A program made the translations under genes and the position numbers. A DNA stretch of 64,000 nucleotides, taken from contig CAADHD010000010.1 of NCBI GenBank assembly GCA_900696575.1, positions 1 to 64,000 of the forward strand, read 5' to 3'. Each line of letters starts with the position of its first letter. The first letter of the stretch is position 1. The notes beneath the pieces are model-generated. The model ran no database searches. It saw nothing but the letters and a program-made list of their open reading frames with translations, and had not been told where the DNA came from. This document shows positions 1 to 8,326 of this stretch, piece by piece. The stretch comes from an uncultured Bacteroidota bacterium. GTDB taxonomy: Bacteria > Bacteroidota > Bacteroidia > AKYH767-A > OLB10.

Positions 1-232
1 CTCCTTTGTAACGCGTGCCGTTATTATATTTCTTCCGCACATCAGACCATTGACTACAATCATTTCACCGCTTCACAGTTTTGCTCCTTTCATAAAATTA
101 TAATGCCCGTAAGATTAAAATCCTGAAAGGATGAAATGATTATAGAAATGATTGTACAGCAGGATAAAACCCCGGAAGGGTGAAATAAACATTTAATAAC
201 AGATTCATTGACGCTCCTTTGTAACGCGTGCC
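1..232. repeat. Repeat element bounded by 19-bp direct repeats
   Basis: The 19 bases CTCCTTTGTAACGCGTGCC occur at 1-19 and again at 214-232. Between them lie two similar units of about 47 bases, roughly 117-163 and 166-213. Each starts with an A-rich run, then a short palindrome (TCCTGAAAGGA at 121-131, and CCCCGGAAGGG around 170-180), then TGAAAT or a close variant. Such GGAAGGG/TGAAAT units recall dispersed Bacteroidota intergenic repeats. The left copy starts at the first base of the window, so the full element may be longer. No coding region is supported in 1-253. Confidence 0.6.
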
Positions 233-253
233 CCCCTCCATCGTTTTAATTCT

Positions 254-3200
254 TCATCCTGCTTTTTTCAGCAACGAAGTTATTGTGTAATAAAGAAAAC
301 ATCCTTCCACTTCATACCCTGCTTCTGTTAATACTTTTGCATAACTAAGCAGTTGCTCATCATGCTTCTCATTCGGTTCACCTGTTTTATAATCAAGTAT
401 GGTGATTTTGTTTTTATCAATCATCAATCTGTCAGGCCGCAGCACAGCGCCATCAGGCAACAGTAGAGGCTGCTCAGTCTTGATTTGATACTTACCGTTG
501 AACCATTGCATTTCCCTGCATTGTTTTAACAGGTTTTCAATTACAATTTTTAGCTCTGCCTCTGTTCCATATTTTTTAATAATGGCTTCGGCCTCATGCT
601 CAAAAATAATTTCTGACATAATCTGATGAAATTTTAAACCTTGCAATGCCCCCGGTTCATCATTTACCGAAATCAGATTTTTATTTAAGGCAAGAGAGAT
701 CCGGTTGCGCCAGGGCTGAGAAATAAAATCAGAAAGTTGCAGCGATTCCGCTTTATCTTTTACCCATTCCGGTTTACGTAAAGTTCCCGATTCAAGCAGC
801 AATTCCACATCGCTGTTTTGCAATTGATTTGCAAATTCCGGCCTGTGCATGACAGTAGTAATCATTCCTGCCGCAGTGTTGTAATCGGGTTTGTCTGAAA
901 ATCCGAATACATGAAGCCGCATTTCTGCCCTTGTAAAAGCCACATACAGCAAGTTGATATTATCGAGCATGGTTAAATCCAATTCGCGCTGGTAATCGTC
1001 TTTGAAATATGAATTGGATAATTGACTTTTCATCAGCACCGGAAACTTTCCATACTCCGAAAAAGGCACTTTATCAGATGCTGTCCAAATGACCGATTCA
1101 TGCTTAGGTTTTAACTGCCAGTCGGTAAATGGAATCAGCACTACCGGAAACTGCAGGCCTTTCGATTTATGAATGGTCATGATGCGGATGGCATTGGCAT
1201 TTTCAGGAAGGGTAATGGTGATTTGCTGTTCATTTTCTTCCCACCATTGAATAAAATCGTAAAGATTACCGTTATCCTTCGAATTGAATTCCAGAATGGC
1301 ATCCTGAAAACGGAGAACAAACACATCGGTTGGCAACTTAAAAATCCTGATAATATGCTCAGCCAGATCAGCCAGCGGGATAGTGTGAAGCAGGTGAAAC
1401 TCCTGAAGAAACTCAGCCGGCAATGCTTTAAAAAATTCATCCTGCATTTTTACCCGGCCGAATATTTCATTATGGCTGATTTCATGTCCATGAATGCGCT
1501 GAAAAAAATACAAACAGGCTGCCCGAGTAATATCATCATCGGCAAGCAGCAGTTTCATGCTGTGAATCAACAATTGAACTTTATCGGAAGATGATGCCCT
1601 GAGCGATTCGGGCGATAACACCTGTGTCATTCCGTTTTCGAAAAGAAAAGAAGCAATGAGAGTGGCATCTTTTTTTTCGCGGGTAAGAATAGCCATATCT
1701 TTTTCCGTAAAGCCATCAGCCAATGCTTGTTTTATTCTTTCAAGCATAAGCGTCATCAGTTCTGTGCGCTTGTCTTCTTTGTTTTTCTTATCTCCGTCCT
1801 TATTTTTTTTAATCAGCCTAATTTCAGCATACCCTTTCATGGTGTTTCCTTCCCTTACTTCCTGTTCAATTTTTCCATCGGAATATGCCAACGGGAATTC
1901 ATCCATCTGCTCACTCACCAGATCAGCCCGCAGTTTGCTTACTTCGGTAAAAAAACGGTTGTTTAGTTCAACGATTTCGGGAGCGCTCCGGTAATTAACC
2001 GCGAGGCTTTTTTCATCTGTAATTTCCTCGTAATGATCAAGCTGACGGTTAATGCCTTTCAGGAGTAATTCCATCCTGCCTCCGCGCCAGCGGTAGATAC
2101 TCTGCTTGGCATCACCTACTATGAGTACATTTCCTCCTGAAGATAGTCCGTTTTCAATCAGCGGTAAAAGATTCTTCCATTGAATCAGCGAAGTATCCTG
2201 AAACTCATCAATCAGAAAATGACGGAAACGGTTTCCGGTTTTTTCAAAAACGAAGTTGGTGTCGTTAATGCTTAATGCTCCGGCAATAATGCGGTTGATG
2301 TCGGGCAGTAAAAGAATTTCTTCATCATCGCGGTACTCGGCTAATTTGGTCTTGATTTTTCCGGCAAGGCCTGCTACAAATATCATTTCAAGAACGGCAG
2401 TGGCTGTAATATACGCTTCCCATCCTTCTTCAAAAAAATGCACAGACTCATTTAACAGAGGAATGAAATGTTCTTCCGCTAATAGCTGTATCAGCTCTGC
2501 GCGCTCGTGTGTTTTGGTGACCCATTCTTCTGCATTTTCAAGGCATTTGTCAACCGTTTTGTTCCGGTTCTCTTTTTTAAAATCGCTATTCAGAATTTTA
2601 ATGAACCAGTTGGCTACACCCCGGTCTTTCCCTTTCAGGTCGGTAGCAGTTAATTGATGCTGCTGCAACACCTCAAAAAATTTTTTGCTGATTTCTTTCA
2701 GCCTGTTCTGATATTGCTTTCTTATTTTCCGGAGTTCGTTGACTAAAGCAAAGTCAACCGGTTTTTGGTTTTCCGCAAAAATCTCACCGCTGTCATTAAT
2801 AATTTCGGTCACTTGTTTTGTTATTTCCCTGTCAATGTTCCAGTTTTCCTTTTCGCTCATTTTGTCATTGATAAACTGCTCAAGCCACAGGGTAGTTTCG
2901 GCATCAGCGCCTGCTTCCAGCATCAGTCTTTGTTTCACTTCAGTGGATACGCGTCCGGTATCCAGTTCAATTTCGCGGTTAAGGGAGATCCCCAGTTCGC
3001 GCGCAACCGGACGAATCAACCGGTAAAAAAAACTGTCAATGGTCATGACGGCCAGCCCTGAGTAGCGGTGAAGTATCAGTTGAAGCAAATGCCGGCTGCG
3101 TGATTTTATTTCTTCGCTGTTCAAACCGGTCATTGAATCTAATGTTTCTGCCATTTTATCTTCACTGCCCTCGCTCAAAGACTTCAGGGCTTTGATAAGC

Positions 3201-3364
3201 CGAGCTTTCATTTCTTGGGTAGCTTTATTAGTAAAAGTGATGGCCAGTATTTCGTTAAACGATTCGGGCTTCATAAGGGCAATGCGCAGGTAGTACAGCA
3301 CCAGCGTGTAGGTTTTGCCTGAACCTGCCGAAGAGCGGACAATGGTAAGTTTTCCTTCAGTCAT
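254..3364 (-). CDS. UvrD/RecB (AddA-like) helicase-nuclease
   Basis: A 1036-residue superfamily 1 DNA helicase with a C-terminal nuclease, the type that processes double-strand breaks for recombination. The Walker A motif GSGKT is at residues 14-18, the Walker B motif DEFQD at 386-390, and the UvrD-type motif GDAKQSIYRWRGG at about 417-429. A later TIHKSKGLQFP motif matches helicase motif V/VI. The C-terminus holds a PD-(D/E)XK nuclease core: RPD at about 976-978 and DYKTG at 991-995. Its start codon overlaps the stop codon of the upstream ydcF-like gene by one base (TAATG), so the two are translationally coupled. The usual partner AddB is not adjacent within the window. AddA-like is the best label; RecB-like is possible. 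Confidence 0.9.
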   Translation of the reverse strand: MTEGKLTIVRSSAGSGKTYTLVLYYLRIALMKPESFNEILAITFTNKATQEMKARLIKALKSLSEGSEDKMAETLDSMTGLNSEEIKSRSRHLLQLILHRYSGLAVMTIDSFFYRLIRPVARELGISLNREIELDTGRVSTEVKQRLMLEAGADAETTLWLEQFINDKMSEKENWNIDREITKQVTEIINDSGEIFAENQKPVDFALVNELRKIRKQYQNRLKEISKKFFEVLQQHQLTATDLKGKDRGVANWFIKILNSDFKKENRNKTVDKCLENAEEWVTKTHERAELIQLLAEEHFIPLLNESVHFFEEGWEAYITATAVLEMIFVAGLAGKIKTKLAEYRDDEEILLLPDINRIIAGALSINDTNFVFEKTGNRFRHFLIDEFQDTSLIQWKNLLPLIENGLSSGGNVLIVGDAKQSIYRWRGGRMELLLKGINRQLDHYEEITDEKSLAVNYRSAPEIVELNNRFFTEVSKLRADLVSEQMDEFPLAYSDGKIEQEVREGNTMKGYAEIRLIKKNKDGDKKNKEDKRTELMTLMLERIKQALADGFTEKDMAILTREKKDATLIASFLFENGMTQVLSPESLRASSSDKVQLLIHSMKLLLADDDITRAACLYFFQRIHGHEISHNEIFGRVKMQDEFFKALPAEFLQEFHLLHTIPLADLAEHIIRIFKLPTDVFVLRFQDAILEFNSKDNGNLYDFIQWWEENEQQITITLPENANAIRIMTIHKSKGLQFPVVLIPFTDWQLKPKHESVIWTASDKVPFSEYGKFPVLMKSQLSNSYFKDDYQRELDLTMLDNINLLYVAFTRAEMRLHVFGFSDKPDYNTAAGMITTVMHRPEFANQLQNSDVELLLESGTLRKPEWVKDKAESLQLSDFISQPWRNRISLALNKNLISVNDEPGALQGLKFHQIMSEIIFEHEAEAIIKKYGTEAELKIVIENLLKQCREMQWFNGKYQIKTEQPLLLPDGAVLRPDRLMIDKNKITILDYKTGEPNEKHDEQLLSYAKVLTEAGYEVEGCFLYYTITSLLKKAG

Positions 3365-4128
3365 TAGATATAGCCTTTCAGTTTATAGGCAATGCAGCCA
3401 ATCCATTCATGAATAAGCATGTCCCAGGTCCAGAGGTTTTCTGCATCAGGAATCAGCATACGTTCAGGCCTCCAGATAATTTTTCCGGCATAACTGTCAA
3501 CGGCAAAAGGAGTAACCTTAAGTCCGGCTTTTTCGAAACATGCCAGTGAACGCCTCATGTGATGGGCGGAGGTAATCAGCAACAAATTTCCTTTGTAATT
3601 CTTCTCGCGTAAAGTTTTTGAAGTATAAACAGCATTTTCATAGGTGTTGCGCGATTCATTTTCCATCCAGATATCCTTTTCATCCACGCATAAATCCTGA
3701 ATCTCCTTACTGAGAATTTCCGACTCTTTAAATTGCTTCATAAAAAGCAAACCGCTTCCTCCGCTCAGAAAAATTTTATTCACCTTTCCATTCCGGTAAA
3801 GAATTACGGATTGAATAAGCCTTTCCACAGCCGGTCCATACACGGGGCGGCTGATGTCGGAATTGTAATAACGCATAGCGCCACCGAGTACAATTGCCAT
3901 ATCGTGCTTTTTAGTTTTTCCGGGTTTGGCCACAGGCACTTCCCAGATTTTGAATGCCACCTGCCTCATAAACGGATTGGTAAAAAAAATGAGCATGGCA
4001 AATGCGGCAATCATCCATCGTTTTTTTTGCTGTCTTTCTTTCCGGATGAATGCCATGGTGAATGAAAGCAGAATCCATGTAAGCGGTGAAAAGAAAGCTG
4101 AAAAAACTTTTGAGAGTACGAAAAACAT
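3364..4128 (-). CDS. YdcF/ElyC-like DUF218 envelope protein
   Basis: A 254-residue protein of the DUF218 family (YdcF, SanA, ElyC), which is linked to envelope and peptidoglycan precursor homeostasis. Two hydrophobic segments lie in the first 65 residues and should anchor it in the inner membrane. The DUF218 core follows: AIVLGGAMRYYN, then LSGGSG, ESRNTYENA, and ITSAHHMRRSLACFEKAGL near the C-terminus. These are the conserved Gly, Glu-Asn and His-Met-Arg-Arg positions of the family. A TAAGTTTG promoter box ends 7 bases before the ATG, and the gene leads a two-gene operon with the helicase. The exact reaction is unknown for the family. Confidence 0.88.
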   Translation of the reverse strand: MFFVLSKVFSAFFSPLTWILLSFTMAFIRKERQQKKRWMIAAFAMLIFFTNPFMRQVAFKIWEVPVAKPGKTKKHDMAIVLGGAMRYYNSDISRPVYGPAVERLIQSVILYRNGKVNKIFLSGGSGLLFMKQFKESEILSKEIQDLCVDEKDIWMENESRNTYENAVYTSKTLREKNYKGNLLLITSAHHMRRSLACFEKAGLKVTPFAVDSYAGKIIWRPERMLIPDAENLWTWDMLIHEWIGCIAYKLKGYI

Positions 4129-4135
4129 AGTTGTG

Positions 4136-4143
4136 CAAACTTA
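4136..4143 (-). promoter_or_regulatory. -7 box TAAGTTTG for ydcF-helicase operon
   Basis: Reads TAAGTTTG on the minus strand, matching the Bacteroidota consensus TAnnTTTG. Only 7 bases separate it from the ATG at 4128, so the transcript should have almost no leader. Confidence 0.6.
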
Positions 4144-4201
4144 AGGGAGAACCGTTTCATGACCACGCTTATACTCATTCATTACATTTCACTCCAAATC
4201 C

Positions 4202-4209
4202 TACATTTG
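4202..4209 (+). promoter_or_regulatory. -7 box TACATTTG for E1 dehydrogenase gene
   Basis: Exact TAnnTTTG match ending 3 bases before the ATG at 4213 and 6 before the ATG at 4216. It lies inside the longer open frame that begins at 4159, so the upstream start is unlikely. A leaderless mRNA starting at or near 4213-4216 is expected. Confidence 0.6.
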
Positions 4210-4212
4210 CCC

Positions 4213-6624
4213 ATGATGGAACCGTTAAGCACTAACCGGGAAAATGTGAACATAACCTATGAAACCTTCAGGCAAACTGTGCTTGAAGATTACCGCTTAG
4301 CCAATGAAAGCCGCCATGCCAGTTTACTGGGAAGAAAAGAGGTGTTAACCGGCAAAGCCAAGTTCGGAATTTTTGGTGACGGAAAAGAATTAGCGCAGAT
4401 AGCCATGGCCAAAGTTTTTTTTCCGGGCGATTTCCGAGCAGGCTACTACCGCGACCAGACTTTCATGATGGCAGCCGGGCTGCTGACGGTTCAGCAATTT
4501 TTTGCGCAGCTATATGCTCATACCGATGTTGCTGCCGAACCTTCTTCTGCCGGCCGGTTAATGAACGGCCATTACAGCACACGGTTGCTGGATGAAAACG
4601 GGGAATGGAAAAACCTGACACAACTGAAAAATTCTTCCTCTGATATTTCTCCAACGGCCGGCCAGATGCCCCGCTTGCTCGGCCTTGCTTATGCCAGTAA
4701 ACTTTACCGCCAAAACCCGGAATTGCATAACGACTATTTCCAAAAGTTTTCCATTAAAGGAAATGAAGTTGCCTTTGGTACCATAGGCGATGCCAGCACC
4801 AGCGAAGGCCTTTTCTGGGAAGCCATTAATGCGGCAGGCGTGCTGCAGGTTCCTATGGCGATTTCTGTTTGGGATGACGGATACGGAATTTCAGTTCCGA
4901 ATAAATACCAGACCACCAAGCAAAGCATTTCCGAAGTACTGAAAGGATTTGAGCGCACAGAGGAGAAAGACGGCATCATGATCTTTACTGCCAAAGGCTG
5001 GGATTATCCGGGTCTGTGTGAGATGTATGAAACCGGTATTTCCGTTTGCCGCAATCATCATATCCCTGTTGTGTTTCACATTACCGAAATGACACAGCCG
5101 CAGGGACACAGTACTTCCGGTTCGCATGAGCGATACAAATCGAAAGAGCGCCTGGAATGGGAAGACCGCTATGACTGCATTCGCAAAATGAGAGAGTGGA
5201 TTCTTCAGTCGGCTCTGGCAAGCGAAGAAGAATTGAATGCGATTGAAACGGAGGCAAAAAAAACAGTGAATGAACAGAAACGGAAAGCTTGGGAAAATTT
5301 CCTGAAGCCCATCCGTAATGAAATGAATCAGGCTGTTGCCTTATTGACTTCACTCTGCGCTGAAAGCCCCAATGCCGCATTTATTGAAAAAACTAAAAAC
5401 GATTTGCTCGAAATAAAAGAACCGCTGCGCAGAGACATCAGCGAGGCGGTGAATACTGTTTTGAGAATTACATGGAATGAAAACATCCCGTCACGCAACG
5501 CACTTACTGACTGGCTTTATGGCTGGAAGAAAGAAATAGAAGATAAGTATGATTCACACCTCTACAGCCAATCGGCTAAATCGGTTTTTAAAATTTCTGA
5601 AGTAAAACCGGAGTACAGAGATGATTCACCCATGGTTGACGGGCGCGAAGTGCTATTAGCCAACTGGGATGAGCAGTTAACACATAACAAAGCCATTTGC
5701 ATTTTCGGAGAAGATGTGGGCCACATCGGAGGCGTTAATCAAACCTATACAGGCCTTCTGCAGAAGTATGGCGAACTGCGTGTAACAGATACCGGCATTC
5801 GCGAAATGACCATCATAGGACAGGGTATCGGAATGGCATTGCGCGGGCTCAGGCCTGTGGCCGAAATTCAGTACCTCGATTATCTGATTTACGCCCTCAC
5901 CGCTCTGAGCGATGACCTTGCCTGCCTGCAATACAGAACCAAAGGGGGGCAAAAAGCGCCTGTTATCATCACCACCCGTGGTCACAGACTTGAAGGCGTA
6001 TGGCACAGCGGTTCACCAATGCAAATGTTATTAGGCTCGCTTCGTGGTATTCATCTTCTTGTTCCGCGCGATATGACTCGCGCTGCAGGATTTTACAATA
6101 CCATCCTCGAAAGCGATGAGCCTGCTCTTGTTATCGAACCGCTCAACGGATATCGCATAAAAGAAAAAATGCCGGTTAATCTCAGACAGATGAAAGTACC
6201 GGTGGGAGTTCCTGAAGTATTGGCAGAAGGAAATGATGTTACCTTGGTAACTTATGGTTCCTGTTTGCGCATTGCACAGGTCGCTATTCATCAGTTGCTT
6301 CAGGCAGGCATAAGCGTTGAGTTGATAGATGTGCAGTCATTGATGCCATTTGATATTCATCACCGCATTGTTGAGTCATTGAAGAAGACGAATAAAATAG
6401 TTTTTCTTGATGAGGATGTTCCCGGTGGAGCAACCGCTTACATGATGCAACAGGTACTCGAAGTGCAGAATGGCTTCCGCTACCTTGATATGGAACCTGT
6501 AACCGTAACTGCCAAAGATCATCGCCCTGCTTACGGAACGGATGGCGACTATTTCTCAAAACCGAATGCCGAAGATATTTTTAATACCGTGATGGAAATG
6601 ATGGAAAAGTATGGCAGATTGTGA
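4213..6624 (+). CDS. 2-oxoacid dehydrogenase E1, fused alpha and beta subunits
   Basis: A thiamine-diphosphate-dependent E1 component in which alpha and beta chains, separate in many bacteria, form one polypeptide of 803 residues. It should decarboxylate branched-chain 2-oxoacids (or pyruvate) and pass the acyl group to a lipoyl E2. The alpha half shows RDQTFMMAAGL and the ThDP/Mg motif GDASTSEGLFWEAINAAG with a downstream DDGYGISVP. The beta half begins near EDVGHIGGVNQTY and contains TDTGIREMTIIGQGIGMAL, LVTYGS and DEDVPGGATAYM. The frame is open from 4159, but the ATG at 4213 is preferred because a promoter box sits at 4202-4209. E2 and E3 genes are not in the window. Fused E1 genes are common in Bacteroidota; substrate preference cannot be read from sequence alone. 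Confidence 0.9.
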   Translation: MMEPLSTNRENVNITYETFRQTVLEDYRLANESRHASLLGRKEVLTGKAKFGIFGDGKELAQIAMAKVFFPGDFRAGYYRDQTFMMAAGLLTVQQFFAQLYAHTDVAAEPSSAGRLMNGHYSTRLLDENGEWKNLTQLKNSSSDISPTAGQMPRLLGLAYASKLYRQNPELHNDYFQKFSIKGNEVAFGTIGDASTSEGLFWEAINAAGVLQVPMAISVWDDGYGISVPNKYQTTKQSISEVLKGFERTEEKDGIMIFTAKGWDYPGLCEMYETGISVCRNHHIPVVFHITEMTQPQGHSTSGSHERYKSKERLEWEDRYDCIRKMREWILQSALASEEELNAIETEAKKTVNEQKRKAWENFLKPIRNEMNQAVALLTSLCAESPNAAFIEKTKNDLLEIKEPLRRDISEAVNTVLRITWNENIPSRNALTDWLYGWKKEIEDKYDSHLYSQSAKSVFKISEVKPEYRDDSPMVDGREVLLANWDEQLTHNKAICIFGEDVGHIGGVNQTYTGLLQKYGELRVTDTGIREMTIIGQGIGMALRGLRPVAEIQYLDYLIYALTALSDDLACLQYRTKGGQKAPVIITTRGHRLEGVWHSGSPMQMLLGSLRGIHLLVPRDMTRAAGFYNTILESDEPALVIEPLNGYRIKEKMPVNLRQMKVPVGVPEVLAEGNDVTLVTYGSCLRIAQVAIHQLLQAGISVELIDVQSLMPFDIHHRIVESLKKTNKIVFLDEDVPGGATAYMMQQVLEVQNGFRYLDMEPVTVTAKDHRPAYGTDGDYFSKPNAEDIFNTVMEMMEKYGRL

Positions 6625-6687
6625 AGGGTTCGTTGTTAATAGAAAGATTAGTTATTGAATACTCTTCACTCCGATCTCCGAACTAAA

Positions 6688-7494
6688 ATGCTGACAACAG
6701 AAAAAGATTCGCTCTATAATCATCTGGAAAAGATGAGCATTGGCAATTTGCTGAAAGGCATTAATAACGAAGACAGAAAAGTAGCGAAGGCAGTGGCGAA
6801 AGCAATACCGCAGATTGAAAAACTGACTGAAGCCGTTTTGAAAAAAATGAAAAAGGGCGGGCGGCTTTTTTACCTCGGTGCCGGTACCAGCGGAAGACTG
6901 GGTATTGTTGATGCCAGCGAATGCCCTCCTACTTACGGTGTTCCTCACGGAATGGTCATCGGCCTGATAGCCGGTGGCGACAGTGCTATCCGTAAAGCTG
7001 TTGAATTTGCCGAAGATGATTTTCATGGAGGCTGGAAAGATTTAAAGAAACACAAAATCGCTCCCAAAGATTTTGTCATTGGTATTGCAGCATCCGGAAC
7101 TACCCCGTATGTAGTTGGAGCATTGATGCATTGTCAGGAAAATAAAATCAAAACAGGTTGCATTACCTGCAACCATCAATCACCGGTTACGCGGTTTTCC
7201 GATTTTCCTGTTGAAATAATGACAGGCCCTGAATTTGTAACCGGAAGCACCCGCATGAAAGCCGGAACCGCTCAGAAACTGGTGCTGAATATGATTTCAA
7301 CTACCGTAATGATTAAGCTCGGCCGGGTAAAAGGAAACAAAATGGTAGATATGCAGCTTACCAATAAAAAACTCATCACCCGCGGAACGCGCATGGTGAT
7401 GAATGCACTTAACATCTCTGCTGAAGAGGCAAACAAGCTTTTGCTGAAATACGGTGGTGTGAGAAAAGCTGTTACGGCAGGTTTGAAAAAATAA
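6688..7494 (+). CDS. murQ: N-acetylmuramic acid 6-phosphate etherase
   Basis: Cleaves the lactyl ether of MurNAc-6-phosphate to give GlcNAc-6-phosphate and lactate, in peptidoglycan recycling. The protein is 268 residues from the ATG at 6688. That start gives the family-typical N-terminus TTEKDSLYNHLEKM; a longer TTG-started frame from 6655 adds an unlikely extension. The SIS-domain signature GAGTSGRLGIVDASECPP is at about residues 64-81, followed by GIAASGTTPYVVGAL and GSTRMKAGTAQKLVLN, all characteristic of MurQ. The gene lies 63 bases after the E1 gene on the same strand. No anmK, murP or nagA gene is nearby, so the rest of the recycling path is encoded elsewhere. Confidence 0.95.
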   Translation: MLTTEKDSLYNHLEKMSIGNLLKGINNEDRKVAKAVAKAIPQIEKLTEAVLKKMKKGGRLFYLGAGTSGRLGIVDASECPPTYGVPHGMVIGLIAGGDSAIRKAVEFAEDDFHGGWKDLKKHKIAPKDFVIGIAASGTTPYVVGALMHCQENKIKTGCITCNHQSPVTRFSDFPVEIMTGPEFVTGSTRMKAGTAQKLVLNMISTTVMIKLGRVKGNKMVDMQLTNKKLITRGTRMVMNALNISAEEANKLLLKYGGVRKAVTAGLKK

Positions 7495-7511
7495 ACTCAA
7501 ATTATCATAAG

Positions 7512-7539
7512 AAATAAATCATACAGATGATTTTATTTT
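7512..7539. terminator. AT-rich hairpin between convergent genes
   Basis: An inverted repeat (AAATCAT, loop ACAG, ATGATTT) with AT-rich extensions lies between the 3' ends of murQ and the ABC ATPase gene. A T-rich run follows on the plus strand and an A-rich run precedes it, so it could end transcription in both directions. The stem is weak because it is almost all A-T. Confidence 0.35.
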
Positions 7540-7555
7540 CTTCCGAAAATTCCTT

Positions 7556-8323
7556 TTATGCATCATCTCTCCATTCATGACCGGTAAGCGAAAGAAATAC
7601 ATCTTCGAGCGTGGCTTCTTTTACAACCGTTTTTCGCTGAAATCCTGAGGCAATGAGTTGGTCAATAAGCAATGAAGGGGTGTCAAGCGCAATGATTTGA
7701 CCTTTTTCAATGATGGCAACCCGGTCGCAAAGCGATTCGGCTTCTTCCATGTAATGGGTGGTGAGAACAACCGTAGCGCCTTTGCTGCGCACTTCCTTAA
7801 TCAGTTCCCAAAGATTTCTGCGTGCGTGCGGGTCAAGCCCTGTGGTTGGTTCATCCAGAAAAACAATCTGCGGTTGATTGATGAGGGTGGTGGCAATGGA
7901 AAAGCGTTGCTTTTGCCCGCCAGATAATTCTTTGAACTTTGCTTTGGCTTTCTCTTCCAATCCTACGGAATGCAGGAGTTGGTACACATCGGTTTTACGG
8001 TTATACAACCCCGAAAAAAGATGAATGAGCTCGGAAAGGTTGAGATTGGGATAATATCCGGCAGCCTGCAGTTGCACACCGATGATTTGTTTGATTTGAT
8101 TTTTATCTCGATTAACATCAAAACCGGCAACAGTAATGGTGCCTGATGATTTTTCACGGAGAGTTTCAATAATTTCTAGCGTAGTGGTTTTGCCGGCACC
8201 ATTAGGGCCAAGCAATCCGAAAATTTCACCTTCAAAAACCTCAAATGAAATTCCTCTTACCGCCTGAACATCGCCATAGCTTTTAACGAGGTTGTTAACG
8301 GTGATGACCGGTTTTCTGCTCAT
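7556..8323 (-). CDS. ABC transporter ATP-binding protein (ABC-2 type)
   Basis: A 255-residue ATPase subunit of an ABC exporter of the CcmA/NatA-like group. Motifs in order: Walker A GPNGAGKTTT, the Q-loop in QLQAAGYYPNL, signature LSGGQKQRFS, Walker B IVFLDEPTTGLDP, and the switch His in VVLTTHYMEEAE. The tail ends with EDVFLSLTGHEWRDD, the usual end of ABC-2 partner ATPases. It starts 3 bases after the secA stop codon and is probably co-transcribed with secA. No membrane permease gene follows on this strand before murQ, so the permease partner is elsewhere and the substrate is unknown. Confidence 0.92.
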   Translation of the reverse strand: MSRKPVITVNNLVKSYGDVQAVRGISFEVFEGEIFGLLGPNGAGKTTTLEIIETLREKSSGTITVAGFDVNRDKNQIKQIIGVQLQAAGYYPNLNLSELIHLFSGLYNRKTDVYQLLHSVGLEEKAKAKFKELSGGQKQRFSIATTLINQPQIVFLDEPTTGLDPHARRNLWELIKEVRSKGATVVLTTHYMEEAESLCDRVAIIEKGQIIALDTPSLLIDQLIASGFQRKTVVKEATLEDVFLSLTGHEWRDDA

Positions 8324-8326
8324 ACT

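Noticed and set aside
1-253. CRISPR array at the left edge
   Set aside because: Only two imperfect units are present, they touch each other without variable spacers, and no cas gene is near.
4159-4212. Longer start for the E1 gene at 4159
   Set aside because: A TACATTTG promoter box at 4202-4209 lies inside the extension, and the 18 extra residues have no family match.
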